This document shows positions 32,200-40,708 of a stretch of 64,000 bases of DNA, one piece after another. This stretch comes from Ramlibacter alkalitolerans (GTDB taxonomy: Bacteria > Pseudomonadota > Gammaproteobacteria > Burkholderiales > Burkholderiaceae_C): positions 1-64,000 of the forward strand of contig NZ_JAEQND010000003.1 of assembly GCF_016722765.1 (NCBI RefSeq), given 5' to 3'. The notes under the pieces are model-generated. The model ran no database searches. It was not told the origin of the DNA and worked only from the letters and a program-made list of their open reading frames with translations. The translations under genes were made by a program, and so were the position numbers. Position 1 is the stretch's first letter; each line of letters opens with the position of its first letter.

Positions 32200-33558
32200 A
32201 TGAATGCTCCCGCCATTCCCGGCGCCGCGGTCGCTGCCACGCGCGAGGCCTTGGCCAACATCGAACGGTGGAACCCCGTCATCAACGCGATGATCACGGT
32301 CACCGCGGATCGTGCCCTGCAGAGGGCCGCCGAGCTCGATGCGGCTGCTGCCGCCGGCGAATGGTGCGGCCTCCTGCACGGCCTGGTCGTGAACCTCAAG
32401 GACAACATCGACCTGGAGGGCGTGCCGACCACCGGCGCCACGGTGCTGCGCCGCGGCCACCGCGCCGAGCGCAATGCCTTCATCACCGACCGCCTCGAGC
32501 GCAACGGCGCCGTGATCGTCGGCAAATCGAATCTGCACGAATGGGTGTTCGGCCCCACCAGCCAGAGCCGCCACTTCGGGCCCGTGCGCAACCCCTGGAA
32601 CCCGGGGCACATCCCCGGAGGCTCCAGCGGTGGCTCGGGCGCGTCGGTGGCCGCGGACATGGCCGCCGTGTCGATCGGCAGCGACACGGCCGGTTCCATC
32701 CGCATCCCAGCCTCCTTCAACGGCGTGGCCGGCCTGCGGCCGACCGTGGGCCGCATCTCCGGCCGTGGAAGCCTCGGCGTGAGCGCGGCGTTCGACACGC
32801 TTGGCCCGCTGGCGCGGCGCGTGTCCGACGTGGCGCGCGTGTTCGCGGTGATCGCCGGCCACGATCCGCACGACCCGATTTCGGTCGATACGCCGGTGCC
32901 GAACTTCCTGCCCACGCTCTCCGATCCGGTGCGCGGCATGCGCATCGGCGTCATGCGGAGCTTCTTCTTCGACGGCCTGCACCCCGACCTCGCGCCGGCG
33001 ACGGAGCGCGCCATCGGCGTGTTCCGCGACCTTGGCGTGAAGATCGTGGATGTGGACCTCGGCGACGTCGAGAAGGCACAGGAGATGCTCGCTTTCCGGA
33101 TGGTGGTCGCCGACGCCATGGAAGTGCACCGCGACCGAGTGGCGGCGCACGCAGCTGATTACGGCGAGGACATCCGGATGCGGCTGCGCATTGGCGAGCA
33201 GGTCACCGGCGTGCAGTACGCCGAGGCCCTGCGCTGGATGGAGCGCTTCCGCCACCGCCTGCGCGCGGCCTTCGGCGAGGTTGACGCGATGCTGTCGCCC
33301 ACCACCGCGATCCCCGCGCCGGCGATCGAGGGCCTCGACTTCGGGGAGGCGATCCGGGCTGTGCCGCGGCTGACCTGCGTCTACGCGGCGGCGGGCGTTC
33401 CTGGCCTGGCGCTGCCGTGCGGATTCACCGCCGATGGACTGCCGCTGTCGATGGAACTCGCGGGCCCGGCCTTCGGCGAGCCGCAGATCCTGCGCCTGGG
33501 CCACGCCTTCCAGGGCGTGACCGACTTCCACCTGCGGCGCCCGAAGCTGCCTCGGTGA
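32200..33558 (+). CDS. Amidase (amidase signature family), paralogue 2
   Basis: The 452-aa protein (ATG at 32200, MNAPAIPGAAVAATREALAN) has Lys67 in VVNLKDNIDLEG, the Ser pair in PGGSSGGSGASVAAD and the nucleophile Ser166 in SDTAGSIRIPAS. The motif around the nucleophile is TAGS, where the paralogue at 23305 has TGGS. Residue numbers of the triad are the same in both proteins. It is the last gene of the ten-gene plus-strand operon and converges on the gntR gene, whose stop lies one base away. A cytoplasmic hydrolase of a small amide is expected. Confidence 0.91.
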   Translation: MNAPAIPGAAVAATREALANIERWNPVINAMITVTADRALQRAAELDAAAAAGEWCGLLHGLVVNLKDNIDLEGVPTTGATVLRRGHRAERNAFITDRLERNGAVIVGKSNLHEWVFGPTSQSRHFGPVRNPWNPGHIPGGSSGGSGASVAADMAAVSIGSDTAGSIRIPASFNGVAGLRPTVGRISGRGSLGVSAAFDTLGPLARRVSDVARVFAVIAGHDPHDPISVDTPVPNFLPTLSDPVRGMRIGVMRSFFFDGLHPDLAPATERAIGVFRDLGVKIVDVDLGDVEKAQEMLAFRMVVADAMEVHRDRVAAHAADYGEDIRMRLRIGEQVTGVQYAEALRWMERFRHRLRAAFGEVDAMLSPTTAIPAPAIEGLDFGEAIRAVPRLTCVYAAAGVPGLALPCGFTADGLPLSMELAGPAFGEPQILRLGHAFQGVTDFHLRRPKLPR

Positions 33559-33559
33559 T

Positions 33560-34429
33560 TCAGGCGCGGCGCGCGCGCGCTGCGGCCGCCGCCGGCGCGG
33601 CCTGCTCGTCGTCGCGCTCGGAGCGATGGGCGCGGAAGCGCGACCGCTGCGTGTACAGCCCGCTCGGGTAGTGCCCGATCGAGATCTCCACGGTGTTGCC
33701 GCTGCGGTCGTAGAAGTAGCGCGTGATGCGCATCGCCGCCTGGCCGTCGGCCGCCTTGAGGGAGCGCGCGATCTCCGGGTCGAGGTTCACAGCGGTGATC
33801 TCCTGCTGCACCTCGATGACCCGCAGGCCGTAGTGCTCTTCGATGTGCGCGTAGAGCGGGCGGGTGAAGATCTTGTCGCGGTTCACGGCATCGGCGAATT
33901 CCGGCCGCACATAGGCGCGCACGTGGGCCAGCGGCCGCTTCTGGTCGGCCACCTTCCGCAGCAGCGTGACTTCCAGCCATACCTGGCCCGGCTTGCACTC
34001 GTGCTCCGCCGCGAAGGCCGCGTCGGCCACGATTTCCTTGCGGGCCAGCACGCGCATCTCGGTCGACTCGGCGAACTGCAACAGGTCGCCGATGGTGTTG
34101 ATGCCGCCGAATACGCGCGGCGACTGCGAGGGCGCGCGCACCCGGGTGCCGATGCCCGCGTGCGAGGAGATCACGCCTTCCTCCTTCAACTCGCGCAGCG
34201 CCTGCCGCACGGTATGGCGGCTCACGCCGTAGCGGCTGGCGATCGCGTCCTCGGTCGGCAGCAGGCTGCCGACGGGGTAGCGCTTCTGCGCAATGTCGCG
34301 CATCAGCGCCTGGGCCACCGAGGCGTAGAGGGGTTGGCGGCGCGCGTCCAGCCCGGGCTGCGAGGCCGGCAGGTCCGGCGGGAGGGCCTCGGCAGCCTTG
34401 GGGGGAGGGATGCTGGCGCGTTCTCTCAT
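33560..34429 (-). CDS. GntR/HutC-type transcriptional regulator
   Basis: This 289-aa regulator has an N-terminal winged helix (about 30-100; LPTEDAIASRYGVSRHTVRQ, ALRELKEEGVISSHAGIGTR) and a C-terminal UTRA ligand domain (about 125-265; LLRKVADQKRPLAHVRAYVR, RPLYAHIEEHYGLRVIEVQQ). This is the HutC subfamily, whose ligand is usually a small metabolite of the regulated pathway. It diverges from the CoA-transferase operon. A palindromic TTGTACGTACAT site lies about 92 bases upstream of its start, and nearly the same site occurs at the other divergent promoter of the locus (23.25 kb). I infer that it controls the whole catabolic locus and itself. HutC-type regulators are usually repressors. Confidence 0.92.
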   Translation of the reverse strand: MRERASIPPPKAAEALPPDLPASQPGLDARRQPLYASVAQALMRDIAQKRYPVGSLLPTEDAIASRYGVSRHTVRQALRELKEEGVISSHAGIGTRVRAPSQSPRVFGGINTIGDLLQFAESTEMRVLARKEIVADAAFAAEHECKPGQVWLEVTLLRKVADQKRPLAHVRAYVRPEFADAVNRDKIFTRPLYAHIEEHYGLRVIEVQQEITAVNLDPEIARSLKAADGQAAMRITRYFYDRSGNTVEISIGHYPSGLYTQRSRFRAHRSERDDEQAAPAAAAARARRA

Positions 34430-34520
34430 GAGGTCATGAATGGGAAAGTGGTCTCATTGTGCAGGAGGGGAAGCGGAATCGCGGGTAATCCCTCTCGTGC
34501 GCCGCGCCTGCTTCCGCGAC

Positions 34521-34543
34521 ATTGTACGTACATTCGTACATTT
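34521..34543. promoter_or_regulatory. Candidate GntR operator, gntR/CoA-transferase promoter
   Basis: The 23-base sequence begins ATTGTACGTACAT and continues to CGTACATTT. It gives three GTAC-type half sites and matches 23244-23266 at 21 of 23 positions. It lies between gntR and the 13-gene operon. Confidence 0.78.
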
Positions 34544-34611
34544 CCAGTCACCCTCCCGCGTCGGCGTCGGCAAGACGCCACGGGCTGGGTCTCACCAGGA
34601 GCAAACGCGGC

Positions 34612-35871
34612 GTGAGCAGCAACCAGGATCCCGGAACGAGCCAAGGCCCGTCCTCCCAGCCCCTCGCGGGCACCCGGGTCGTCGACATCTCCAACTTCCT
34701 CGCGGCGCCCCTCGCCTCGATGTTCCTCGCGGACTTCGGCGCCGATGTCATCAAGGTGGAGCGTCCCGGCCTCGGCGACGAAGTGCGGCGCTGGGGCGAG
34801 GTGAAGAACGGCGTCGGCCTCTACTACAAGGCCGTCAACCGCGGCAAGAAGTCGGTGACGGCGGACCTGCGCACGCCCTTCGGCGTCGAGGTGGTCAAGC
34901 GGCTCGTGAAGGACGCCGACATCCTGGTGGAGAACTACCGCCCCGGCACCATCGAGAAGTGGGGCCTGGGTCCCGACGTGCTGCGCGAGATCAACCCCGG
35001 CCTGATCGTGCTGCGCGTCACCGGCTTCGGCCAGACCGGGCCGAACGGCAAGCGCCCCGGCTTCGGCACCATCGCCGAGGCGTACGCCGGCTACGTGTAC
35101 ATCTCCGGCGTGCCCGGAGGCCCGCCGCTGCTGCCCGGCTTCGGCCTGGCCGATGCCACCACCGGCCTCATGGCGGCCTACCTCGCTTCGGTCGCGCTGC
35201 ACGAGAAGCGCCGCAGCGGGCAGGGGCAGGTGATCGACCTCGCGCTCTACGAGACGCTGCTCACCTTGCTGGGCCCGCAGGTCGTCAACTACGACCAGCT
35301 CGGGATCATCCAGGAGCGTGCCGGCTCGCGCCTGCCGTTCACGGCGCCGCGCAACATCTACCGCACCCGGGACGAGAAGTTCATCTCGGTGGGCGGCAGC
35401 GCGCAGTCGATCTTCGAGCGCATCTGCACCGCGCTGGAGATCCCGGAACTGCCGCGCGATCCGCGCTTCGCCGACAACCGCGCGCGGCTGAAGAACGTCG
35501 ACGCGCTCGACGAGGCGCTGCAGGCGGCGATCAGCCGCTTCGACCGCGACGAGCTGATGCGCCGGTTCGTCGCCCTGGAGGCGGCGATTTCCCCCGTGAA
35601 CAACGTGGAGGACGTGCTGCAGGACGAGCACGTGGCCGCGCGCGAGAACATCGTCTCGCTGCCCGATGACGAACTGGGCGCGCCGCTGCGCATGCAGAAC
35701 GTCGTCGGCAAGCTCTCCCGCACGCCGGGCGCCATCCGCCACACCGGCCCGCGCCTGGGCCAGCACAACCGCGAAGTGCTCATCGACCAGCTCGGGTTCA
35801 CCGAGGAGGAACTGGTGCGGCACGACATCGACCCCGGCGCGCCGCAGGGCGCATCGGCCACCCGATCCTAG
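34612..35871 (+). CDS. CaiB/BaiF-type CoA transferase 1
   Basis: This 419-aa family III CoA transferase moves CoA between acyl groups. I chose the GTG at 34612 because AGGAG lies about 10 bases before it; the ATG at 34522 would lie inside the operator. Family blocks are TRVVDISNFLAAPLASMFLA, ADFGADVIKVERPGLGDEVR, NRGKKSVTADL, ILVENYRPGTIEKWGLGPDV and RVTGFGQTGP. The catalytic Asp should lie in the segment FGLADATTGLMAAYL. It is the first gene of the right-hand operon and is directly followed by a CoA-ester lyase, so activation and cleavage of one acid by this pair is likely. Confidence 0.9.
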   Translation: MSSNQDPGTSQGPSSQPLAGTRVVDISNFLAAPLASMFLADFGADVIKVERPGLGDEVRRWGEVKNGVGLYYKAVNRGKKSVTADLRTPFGVEVVKRLVKDADILVENYRPGTIEKWGLGPDVLREINPGLIVLRVTGFGQTGPNGKRPGFGTIAEAYAGYVYISGVPGGPPLLPGFGLADATTGLMAAYLASVALHEKRRSGQGQVIDLALYETLLTLLGPQVVNYDQLGIIQERAGSRLPFTAPRNIYRTRDEKFISVGGSAQSIFERICTALEIPELPRDPRFADNRARLKNVDALDEALQAAISRFDRDELMRRFVALEAAISPVNNVEDVLQDEHVAARENIVSLPDDELGAPLRMQNVVGKLSRTPGAIRHTGPRLGQHNREVLIDQLGFTEEELVRHDIDPGAPQGASATRS

Positions 35872-35878
35872 GAGTCCC

Positions 35879-36760
35879 ATGCCGGTCTTTCGCAGCTTCC
35901 TGTTCGCCCCGGGCAACCATCCGCGCCGGGTGGAGAAATGCCTCACGCTCGGCGCCGACGCCGTGATCCTCGACCTCGAGGACGCGGTGGCCAATTCCGA
36001 GAAGGTCGCCACGCGCGCCATCGTCGTCGAGGCGCTGGGGCGCCCCCGGCCCTGCCGCGGCTACGTGCGCGTCAACGCACTCGGCACGCAGTGGAGCCAC
36101 GGCGACTTCGTGGCGGTGGTCGCCAAGGGCGTCGACGGCATCGTGCTGCCCAAGGTGGAGTCCGCCGCCGACCTGCAGACGGGCGAGTGGCTGCTGGGCG
36201 CGCTGGAACGCGAGCACGGCCTGCCCGAAGGCAGCATCGACCTGGTGCCGATCATCGAGACGGCCGCGGGCTACTGCAACATCGCGGAGATCGCCCGCGC
36301 GGCGAAACGCACGCGCCGCCTCTCCTTCGGTGCCGGCGACTTCACGCTGGACCTGGGCATCACCTGGTCGGCCGACGAAACCGAGCTGCTGCCCTACCGC
36401 AGTACGCTGGTCGCGCAGTCGCGCGCCGCCGGCCTGGAGCCGCCGATCGACACCGTGTGGGTGTCGCTCAACGACCGCGAGGGTTTCGCCCGCTCGGTGC
36501 AGCGCGCCAAGGCCCTGGGCTTCCAGGGCAAGCTGTGCATCCACCCGGACCAGGTGCCGGTGGTCAACGAGTGCTTCCGCCCCACCGACTCGGAGCTGTC
36601 GCACGCCCGTCGCGTGCTCGACGCCTTCGCGCAGGCCGAACGCGACGGCCTCGCCGCCATCCAGGTCGACGGCCAGTTCGTCGACTACCCGATCGTGTAT
36701 CGCGCGCAGCGCCTGATCGAGCGCGCCGACGCGATCACCCAGGCGGCGCGCCCGCACTGA
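35879..36760 (+). CDS. CoA-ester lyase (CitE family)
   Basis: The 293-aa protein has FRSFLFAPGNHPRRVEKCLT, AVILDLEDAVANSEKVATR, YVRVNALGTQW, DLVPIIETAAGYCNIAEIAR with the metal Glu, and LSFGAGDFTLDLGITW with the metal Asp. This is the CitE/citramalyl-CoA lyase group, which releases acetyl-CoA and an oxoacid such as pyruvate. Only seven bases separate it from the CoA transferase, and AGGAG precedes the ATG at 35879. It is the third CitE-type protein of the locus, and differs clearly from those at 21247 and 22215. Confidence 0.89.
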   Translation: MPVFRSFLFAPGNHPRRVEKCLTLGADAVILDLEDAVANSEKVATRAIVVEALGRPRPCRGYVRVNALGTQWSHGDFVAVVAKGVDGIVLPKVESAADLQTGEWLLGALEREHGLPEGSIDLVPIIETAAGYCNIAEIARAAKRTRRLSFGAGDFTLDLGITWSADETELLPYRSTLVAQSRAAGLEPPIDTVWVSLNDREGFARSVQRAKALGFQGKLCIHPDQVPVVNECFRPTDSELSHARRVLDAFAQAERDGLAAIQVDGQFVDYPIVYRAQRLIERADAITQAARPH

Positions 36761-36791
36761 ACCGCCCGCCACGCAATTCCACGGAGTCCCC

Positions 36792-38003
36792 ATGCTGAAT
36801 GATCCCGCCCTCCAGCCCCTCGACGACATCCGCATCCTGGACGTCTCGAGCTACCTGGCCGGTCCGTTCTGCTCCACCCAGCTGGCCGAGTTCGGCGCCG
36901 AGGTGTGGAAGATCGAACTGCCCAAGACGGGCGACGCGCTGCGCCGCTTCGGCACCATCACCGAGAACGGCGATTCGCTGCCCTGGCTGTCCGAGTGCCG
37001 CAACAAGAAGTCCATCACCCTCGACATGCGCACGCCGGAAGGTGGGCGCCTGATGAAGCGCCTGGTCAAGGAAGTCGACGTGCTGGTCGAGAACTTCCAG
37101 CCGGGAACGCTGGAAAAATGGGGCCTGGGCTGGGACACGCTCCAGGAAATCAATCCGCGCCTCGTCATGGTGCGGATCTCCGGCTACGGCCAGACCGGCC
37201 CTTACCGCGACCGCCCCGGGTTCGGCCGCATTGCCAACGCCTTCGGCGGCCTGGCCTTCCTGGCCGGCTATCCCGACCGGCCGCCGGTGACCCCCGGCTC
37301 GGCCACCATCCCCGACTACATGGCCGGCATGTACGGTGCGATGGGCGCCATGCTGGCGCTGAAGGCGCGCGAGCGGACCGGCCGCGGCCAGATGGTGGAC
37401 ATCGGCCTGTACGAGCCGATCTTCCGCATCCTCGACGAGCTCGCGCCGGCCTACGCGTACAAGGGCTACGTGCGCCAGCGCATGGGGCCGGCCACCGTCA
37501 ACGTGGTGCCGCACAGCCACTATCCGACGAAGGACGGTCGCTGGATCGCGATCGCCTGCACCAACGACAAGATCTACGAACGCCTGGCGGCTGCGATGGC
37601 GAAGTCGGGCATGCCCGCGCCCGAGGACTGGCTGCTGCTGAAGAACCGCGAGCGCGATCGCCCGCAGGTCGACGAGCACGTGACCGCATGGACCTCGCGC
37701 CACGACCGCGCGGAAGTGCTGCGCATCTGCGAGGAAGCCCAGGTGCCCTGCGGCCCGATCTACTCGATCGACGAGATCTTCGAGGACCCGCAGTACGCCG
37801 CGCGCGGCAACATCCTGAAGATGCAGGACGAGCGCGTCGGCGAACTTCCGATCCCGAACCTGGTGCCGCGGCTGTCGGACACCCCCGGCAGCGTCAAGTG
37901 GCTGGGCCCGCGCCTGGGCGAACACAACGACGAGGTCTTCAAGGGCCGGCTGGGCCTCAGCGACGACGACCTGCGCCGGCTCTCCACCGAAGGCGTGATC
38001 TGA
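36792..38003 (+). CDS. CaiB/BaiF-type CoA transferase 2
   Basis: This 403-aa family III CoA transferase has DIRILDVSSYLAGPFCSTQL, EFGAEVWKIELPKTGDALRR, NKKSITLDMRTPEGG, VLVENFQPGTLEKWGLGWDT and VRISGYGQTGPYRDRPGFGR. The catalytic Asp is expected in SATIPDYMAGMYGAMGAM. The overall pattern is that of succinyl-CoA-dependent transferases for dicarboxylates (for example citramalate or mesaconate CoA transferases), but that assignment is by resemblance only. It lies between the lyase and the Liv transporter genes in the same operon. Confidence 0.89.
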   Translation: MLNDPALQPLDDIRILDVSSYLAGPFCSTQLAEFGAEVWKIELPKTGDALRRFGTITENGDSLPWLSECRNKKSITLDMRTPEGGRLMKRLVKEVDVLVENFQPGTLEKWGLGWDTLQEINPRLVMVRISGYGQTGPYRDRPGFGRIANAFGGLAFLAGYPDRPPVTPGSATIPDYMAGMYGAMGAMLALKARERTGRGQMVDIGLYEPIFRILDELAPAYAYKGYVRQRMGPATVNVVPHSHYPTKDGRWIAIACTNDKIYERLAAAMAKSGMPAPEDWLLLKNRERDRPQVDEHVTAWTSRHDRAEVLRICEEAQVPCGPIYSIDEIFEDPQYAARGNILKMQDERVGELPIPNLVPRLSDTPGSVKWLGPRLGEHNDEVFKGRLGLSDDDLRRLSTEGVI

Positions 38004-38025
38004 GGCCGCGGAAAGGAAAGCCACG

Positions 38026-38889
38026 ATGCCTGTGTCCGAGCTCCTGGTCGGGGGCCTGCTCCTCGGCGGCCTGTATGCCCTCATGGCATGCGGCCTCAAC
38101 CTCATCTTCGGGGTGATGCGCGTCATCAACTTCGCGCACGGCGAGCTGCTGGCGATCGGCGCCCTGAGCACCGTGTCGTTGGTCGCCGGCTATGCGTTCC
38201 CGTTCTGGGCCGCGGTGCTGCTGGTGCCGCTGTTCACCGCCGCCCTCGGGCTGGTGATGTACCGGCTGGTGCTGCAGCGGCTGACGAACGCGCCGATGAT
38301 CATGACGCTGCTGGCCACCTACGCCATCTCCACCATCCTGGTGAACGGCGCCATCCTCACCTGGGGCGGCGGCTACAAGGGCCTGCCCGGCGTGCTGGAG
38401 GGCTCGGTGCAGCTGCTCGGGGTGAACGTCTCGGTCTCGCGCCTCGTCGCCTTCCTGGTCGCGCTCGGCACCAGCCTGGCGGTGTGGTGGGCGCTGGAGA
38501 AGACGCGCTTCGGCCGGGCCGTGCGCTCGGTCTCGCAGGCGCCGGAGCTGGCGGAGATCTCCGGCATCTCGCTCGATTTCGTGCGCAACGCCACCTTTGC
38601 GATCGGCGCCGGCATGGCGGGCCTGGCCGGCGTGCTGATGGCCCCGACCTTCGCCTCCGACCCGCAGCTCGGTGCGCGTTTCCTGATCAAGGCCTTCGCC
38701 GTCATCATCGTCGGCGGCATGGGCAGCTACCCCGGCGCCATCGCCGCGGCACTGCTGCTCGGCGTCATCGAGGTGGTCGGCGGCTATTTCACCGGCGCGG
38801 TGATCGGTTCGGCGCTGCTGTTCCTGCTGATGCTGGCGGTGCTGCTCGTGCGGCCGCGCGGGCTGCTGGGCGTGGGAGCGCGCACATGA
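38026..38889 (+). CDS. livH: Branched-chain amino-acid-type ABC permease (LivH)
   Basis: This is a 287-aa inner-membrane permease with eight or so hydrophobic segments. LivH landmarks are LLGGLYALMACGLNLIFGVM, RVINFAHGELLAIGA, GRAVRSVSQAPELAEISGIS and KAFAVIIVGGMGSYPGAIAA. Its stop overlaps the LivM start by four bases. The Liv/HAAT family imports amino acids and also many organic acids and amides, so the name describes the family and not the substrate. Confidence 0.92.
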   Translation: MPVSELLVGGLLLGGLYALMACGLNLIFGVMRVINFAHGELLAIGALSTVSLVAGYAFPFWAAVLLVPLFTAALGLVMYRLVLQRLTNAPMIMTLLATYAISTILVNGAILTWGGGYKGLPGVLEGSVQLLGVNVSVSRLVAFLVALGTSLAVWWALEKTRFGRAVRSVSQAPELAEISGISLDFVRNATFAIGAGMAGLAGVLMAPTFASDPQLGARFLIKAFAVIIVGGMGSYPGAIAAALLLGVIEVVGGYFTGAVIGSALLFLLMLAVLLVRPRGLLGVGART

Positions 38890-39893
38890 AGCCGCTGGCC
38901 ATCTTCCTTGCCGTCGGCGCGCTGGCGCTCACCGTGCCTTTCTGGGGCACCGAGTACGCGCTGTCGTTCACCATCCAGATGCTGGTGTTCGTCATCCTCG
39001 CGTACTCGTGGAACCTGATCGGCGGCTACACCGGCTACACGCACTTCGGCCAGGTCTGCTTCTTCGGCCTGGGCGGCTACACCGGCGCGCTGCTGGTGAC
39101 CAAGCTGGGCATGGCCTGGTACTTCGCGGCGCCGATCGCCGCGCTCGTGGGTGTGCTGCTGGCGGTGCCGCTGGGCATGGCGATGCTGCGCCTGCGCGGC
39201 CCGTACTTCGCCATCGGCATGTTCGGCCTGGCGCGGGTGCTGGAATCCTTCGTGCTCGGGTTCGACTCGCTCACGCAGGGCGGCACCGGCCTGTACCTGA
39301 CGCCGCTGTCGAACCTCAGGCCCGTGTACTTCGCGCTGGTGGCGCTGGCGCTGGTCATGATGATCGCGACCTGGCGTCTCGACAACTCGCGGCTCGGGCT
39401 GAAGCTGCTGGCGATCCGCGAGGACGAGGAGGCGGCCGACGCGCTGGGCGTGCGCACCACGCGGCTGAAGGTCGGCACCTTCGTCGTCTCGGCCATCGCG
39501 CCGGCGGCGGTCGGGGCGCTGTACGCGACCTACCTCGGCTTCATCGACCCGCCCACCGCGTTCTCGCCCGTCATGGAGCTCACCACCATCGCCATCGTGC
39601 TGCTGGGCGGCATGGGCACGGTGTTCGGCCCGCTGGTGGGTGCCGTGGTGCTGTCGGTGGTCAACGAGTTGCTGTGGGCGCGCTTTCCCGAGGGCTACCT
39701 CGCGATCGTCGGCACGCTGATCCTGCTGGCGGTGCTGTTCATGCCGCGCGGCATCGTCAACCTGGCGATGAAGAAGGGCTGGCTGCCTCCCGGCCGCGGC
39801 CTGCTGCGGCAGCTCGCCCGCGAGGACAGCCGCGCCATCAAGGAAGCGCCGGCGCTGGTGCTGGCAGAGGACGTGAAGAGGGCCGAAGCATGA
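38886..39893 (+). CDS. livM: Branched-chain amino-acid-type ABC permease (LivM)
   Basis: This 335-aa inner-membrane permease starts at the ATG 38886. Landmarks are ILAYSWNLIGGYTGYTHFGQ, FFGLGGYTGALLVTKLGMAW, RLGLKLLAIREDEEAADALG and AIVLLGGMGTVFGPLVGAVV, all standard for LivM. An extended hydrophilic tail (about 30 residues after MKKGWLPPGRGLLRQL) follows the last membrane segment. The 85-base gap to LivG contains a dispersed repeat, which is unusual inside this otherwise tightly packed operon. Confidence 0.92.
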   Translation: MKPLAIFLAVGALALTVPFWGTEYALSFTIQMLVFVILAYSWNLIGGYTGYTHFGQVCFFGLGGYTGALLVTKLGMAWYFAAPIAALVGVLLAVPLGMAMLRLRGPYFAIGMFGLARVLESFVLGFDSLTQGGTGLYLTPLSNLRPVYFALVALALVMMIATWRLDNSRLGLKLLAIREDEEAADALGVRTTRLKVGTFVVSAIAPAAVGALYATYLGFIDPPTAFSPVMELTTIAIVLLGGMGTVFGPLVGAVVLSVVNELLWARFPEGYLAIVGTLILLAVLFMPRGIVNLAMKKGWLPPGRGLLRQLAREDSRAIKEAPALVLAEDVKRAEA

Positions 39894-39902
39894 GCGTCAA
39901 AC

Positions 39903-39966
39903 CCGTCATTCCCGCGCAGGCGGGAATCCAGAAGGCCCCGGGTCCCCGCCTCCGCGGCGACGACAG
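39903..39966. repeat. Dispersed palindromic repeat between livM and livG
   Basis: The sequence CGTCATTCCCGCGCAGGCGG followed by GAATCCAGAAG, with a partly complementary CCCCGCCTCCGCGGCGACGA at the other end, is the well-known intergenic repeat of many beta- and gammaproteobacteria. If translated it reads VIPAQAGIQ. The left stem CCCGCGCAGGCGGG can fold by itself. It interrupts the operon between two transporter genes. Confidence 0.8.
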
Positions 39967-39978
39967 GAGGGTAGGCCA

Positions 39979-40689
39979 GTGAGCGCAAGCGACGACATCC
40001 TGGTGGCGGAGAAGGTCTCCAAGCGCTTCGCGGGCCGCGTGGCGCTGAACGAGGCGAGCTTGACGGTCAAGCGCGGCTCGATCACGGGCGTGATCGGGCC
40101 CAATGGCTCCGGCAAGTCCACCCTGTTCAACATCATCGCCGGCACGCTGGCGCCCAACGGCGGGCGGGTGTGGATCCGGGGGCAGGACGTGACCGGCGCC
40201 TCGGCGGCGGAGATCTGCCGCCGCGGCGTGGGCCGCACCTTCCAGATCAGCCGGCTGTTCGCCGAGATGACGGTGATGGAGAACCTGGTGGCGGTCGCGC
40301 ACGGCGTGGACGACCGCGCGGCGGTCAAGCGCGCGCGCGAACTGCTGGAGTTCCTGGAGATCACTGCCATCGCGGACAAGTGGGGCTCGGAGCTCTCCTA
40401 CGGCCAGCGCAAGCTGGTGGAGATCGCCCGGGCGCTCATGCTGCAGCCGGTGATCATGCTGCTGGACGAGCCCTTCGCGGGCATCAACCCGCGGCTGCAG
40501 AACCGCATCGTGGAGCACCTGAGGGCGCTGTGCGCCCGGGGCCTCACGGTGTTCTTCATCGACCACGAGATGCGCATCGTCCTGTCGGAATGCGACCTCG
40601 TCTACGTGCTGGCCGAAGGCAGCGTGATCGCCAGCGGCCCGCCCGAGCGGGTGCGCGACGACCCCCGGGTGCTGGACGCGTATTTCTGA
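39979..40689 (+). CDS. livG: ABC transporter ATP-binding protein (LivG)
   Basis: The 236-aa ATPase has Walker A GPNGSGKST, the signature LSYGQRKLVEIARAL, Walker B VIMLLDEPFAG and the H-loop FIDHEMRIV. The N-terminal pattern VSKRFAGRVALNEASLTVKR and NPRLQNRIVEHL are typical of LivG. The start is a GTG at 39979, preceded by GGAGGG at a distance of about ten bases. It works with LivF on the LivHM pore. Confidence 0.92.
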   Translation: MSASDDILVAEKVSKRFAGRVALNEASLTVKRGSITGVIGPNGSGKSTLFNIIAGTLAPNGGRVWIRGQDVTGASAAEICRRGVGRTFQISRLFAEMTVMENLVAVAHGVDDRAAVKRARELLEFLEITAIADKWGSELSYGQRKLVEIARALMLQPVIMLLDEPFAGINPRLQNRIVEHLRALCARGLTVFFIDHEMRIVLSECDLVYVLAEGSVIASGPPERVRDDPRVLDAYF

Positions 40690-40708
40690 ACGACGGAGGA
40701 AACCTGCC

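Noticed and set aside
34522-34611. Start of CoA transferase 1 at ATG 34522
   Set aside because: That start would lie inside the operator and adds 30 residues without family similarity, while GTG 34612 has a clear AGGAG.
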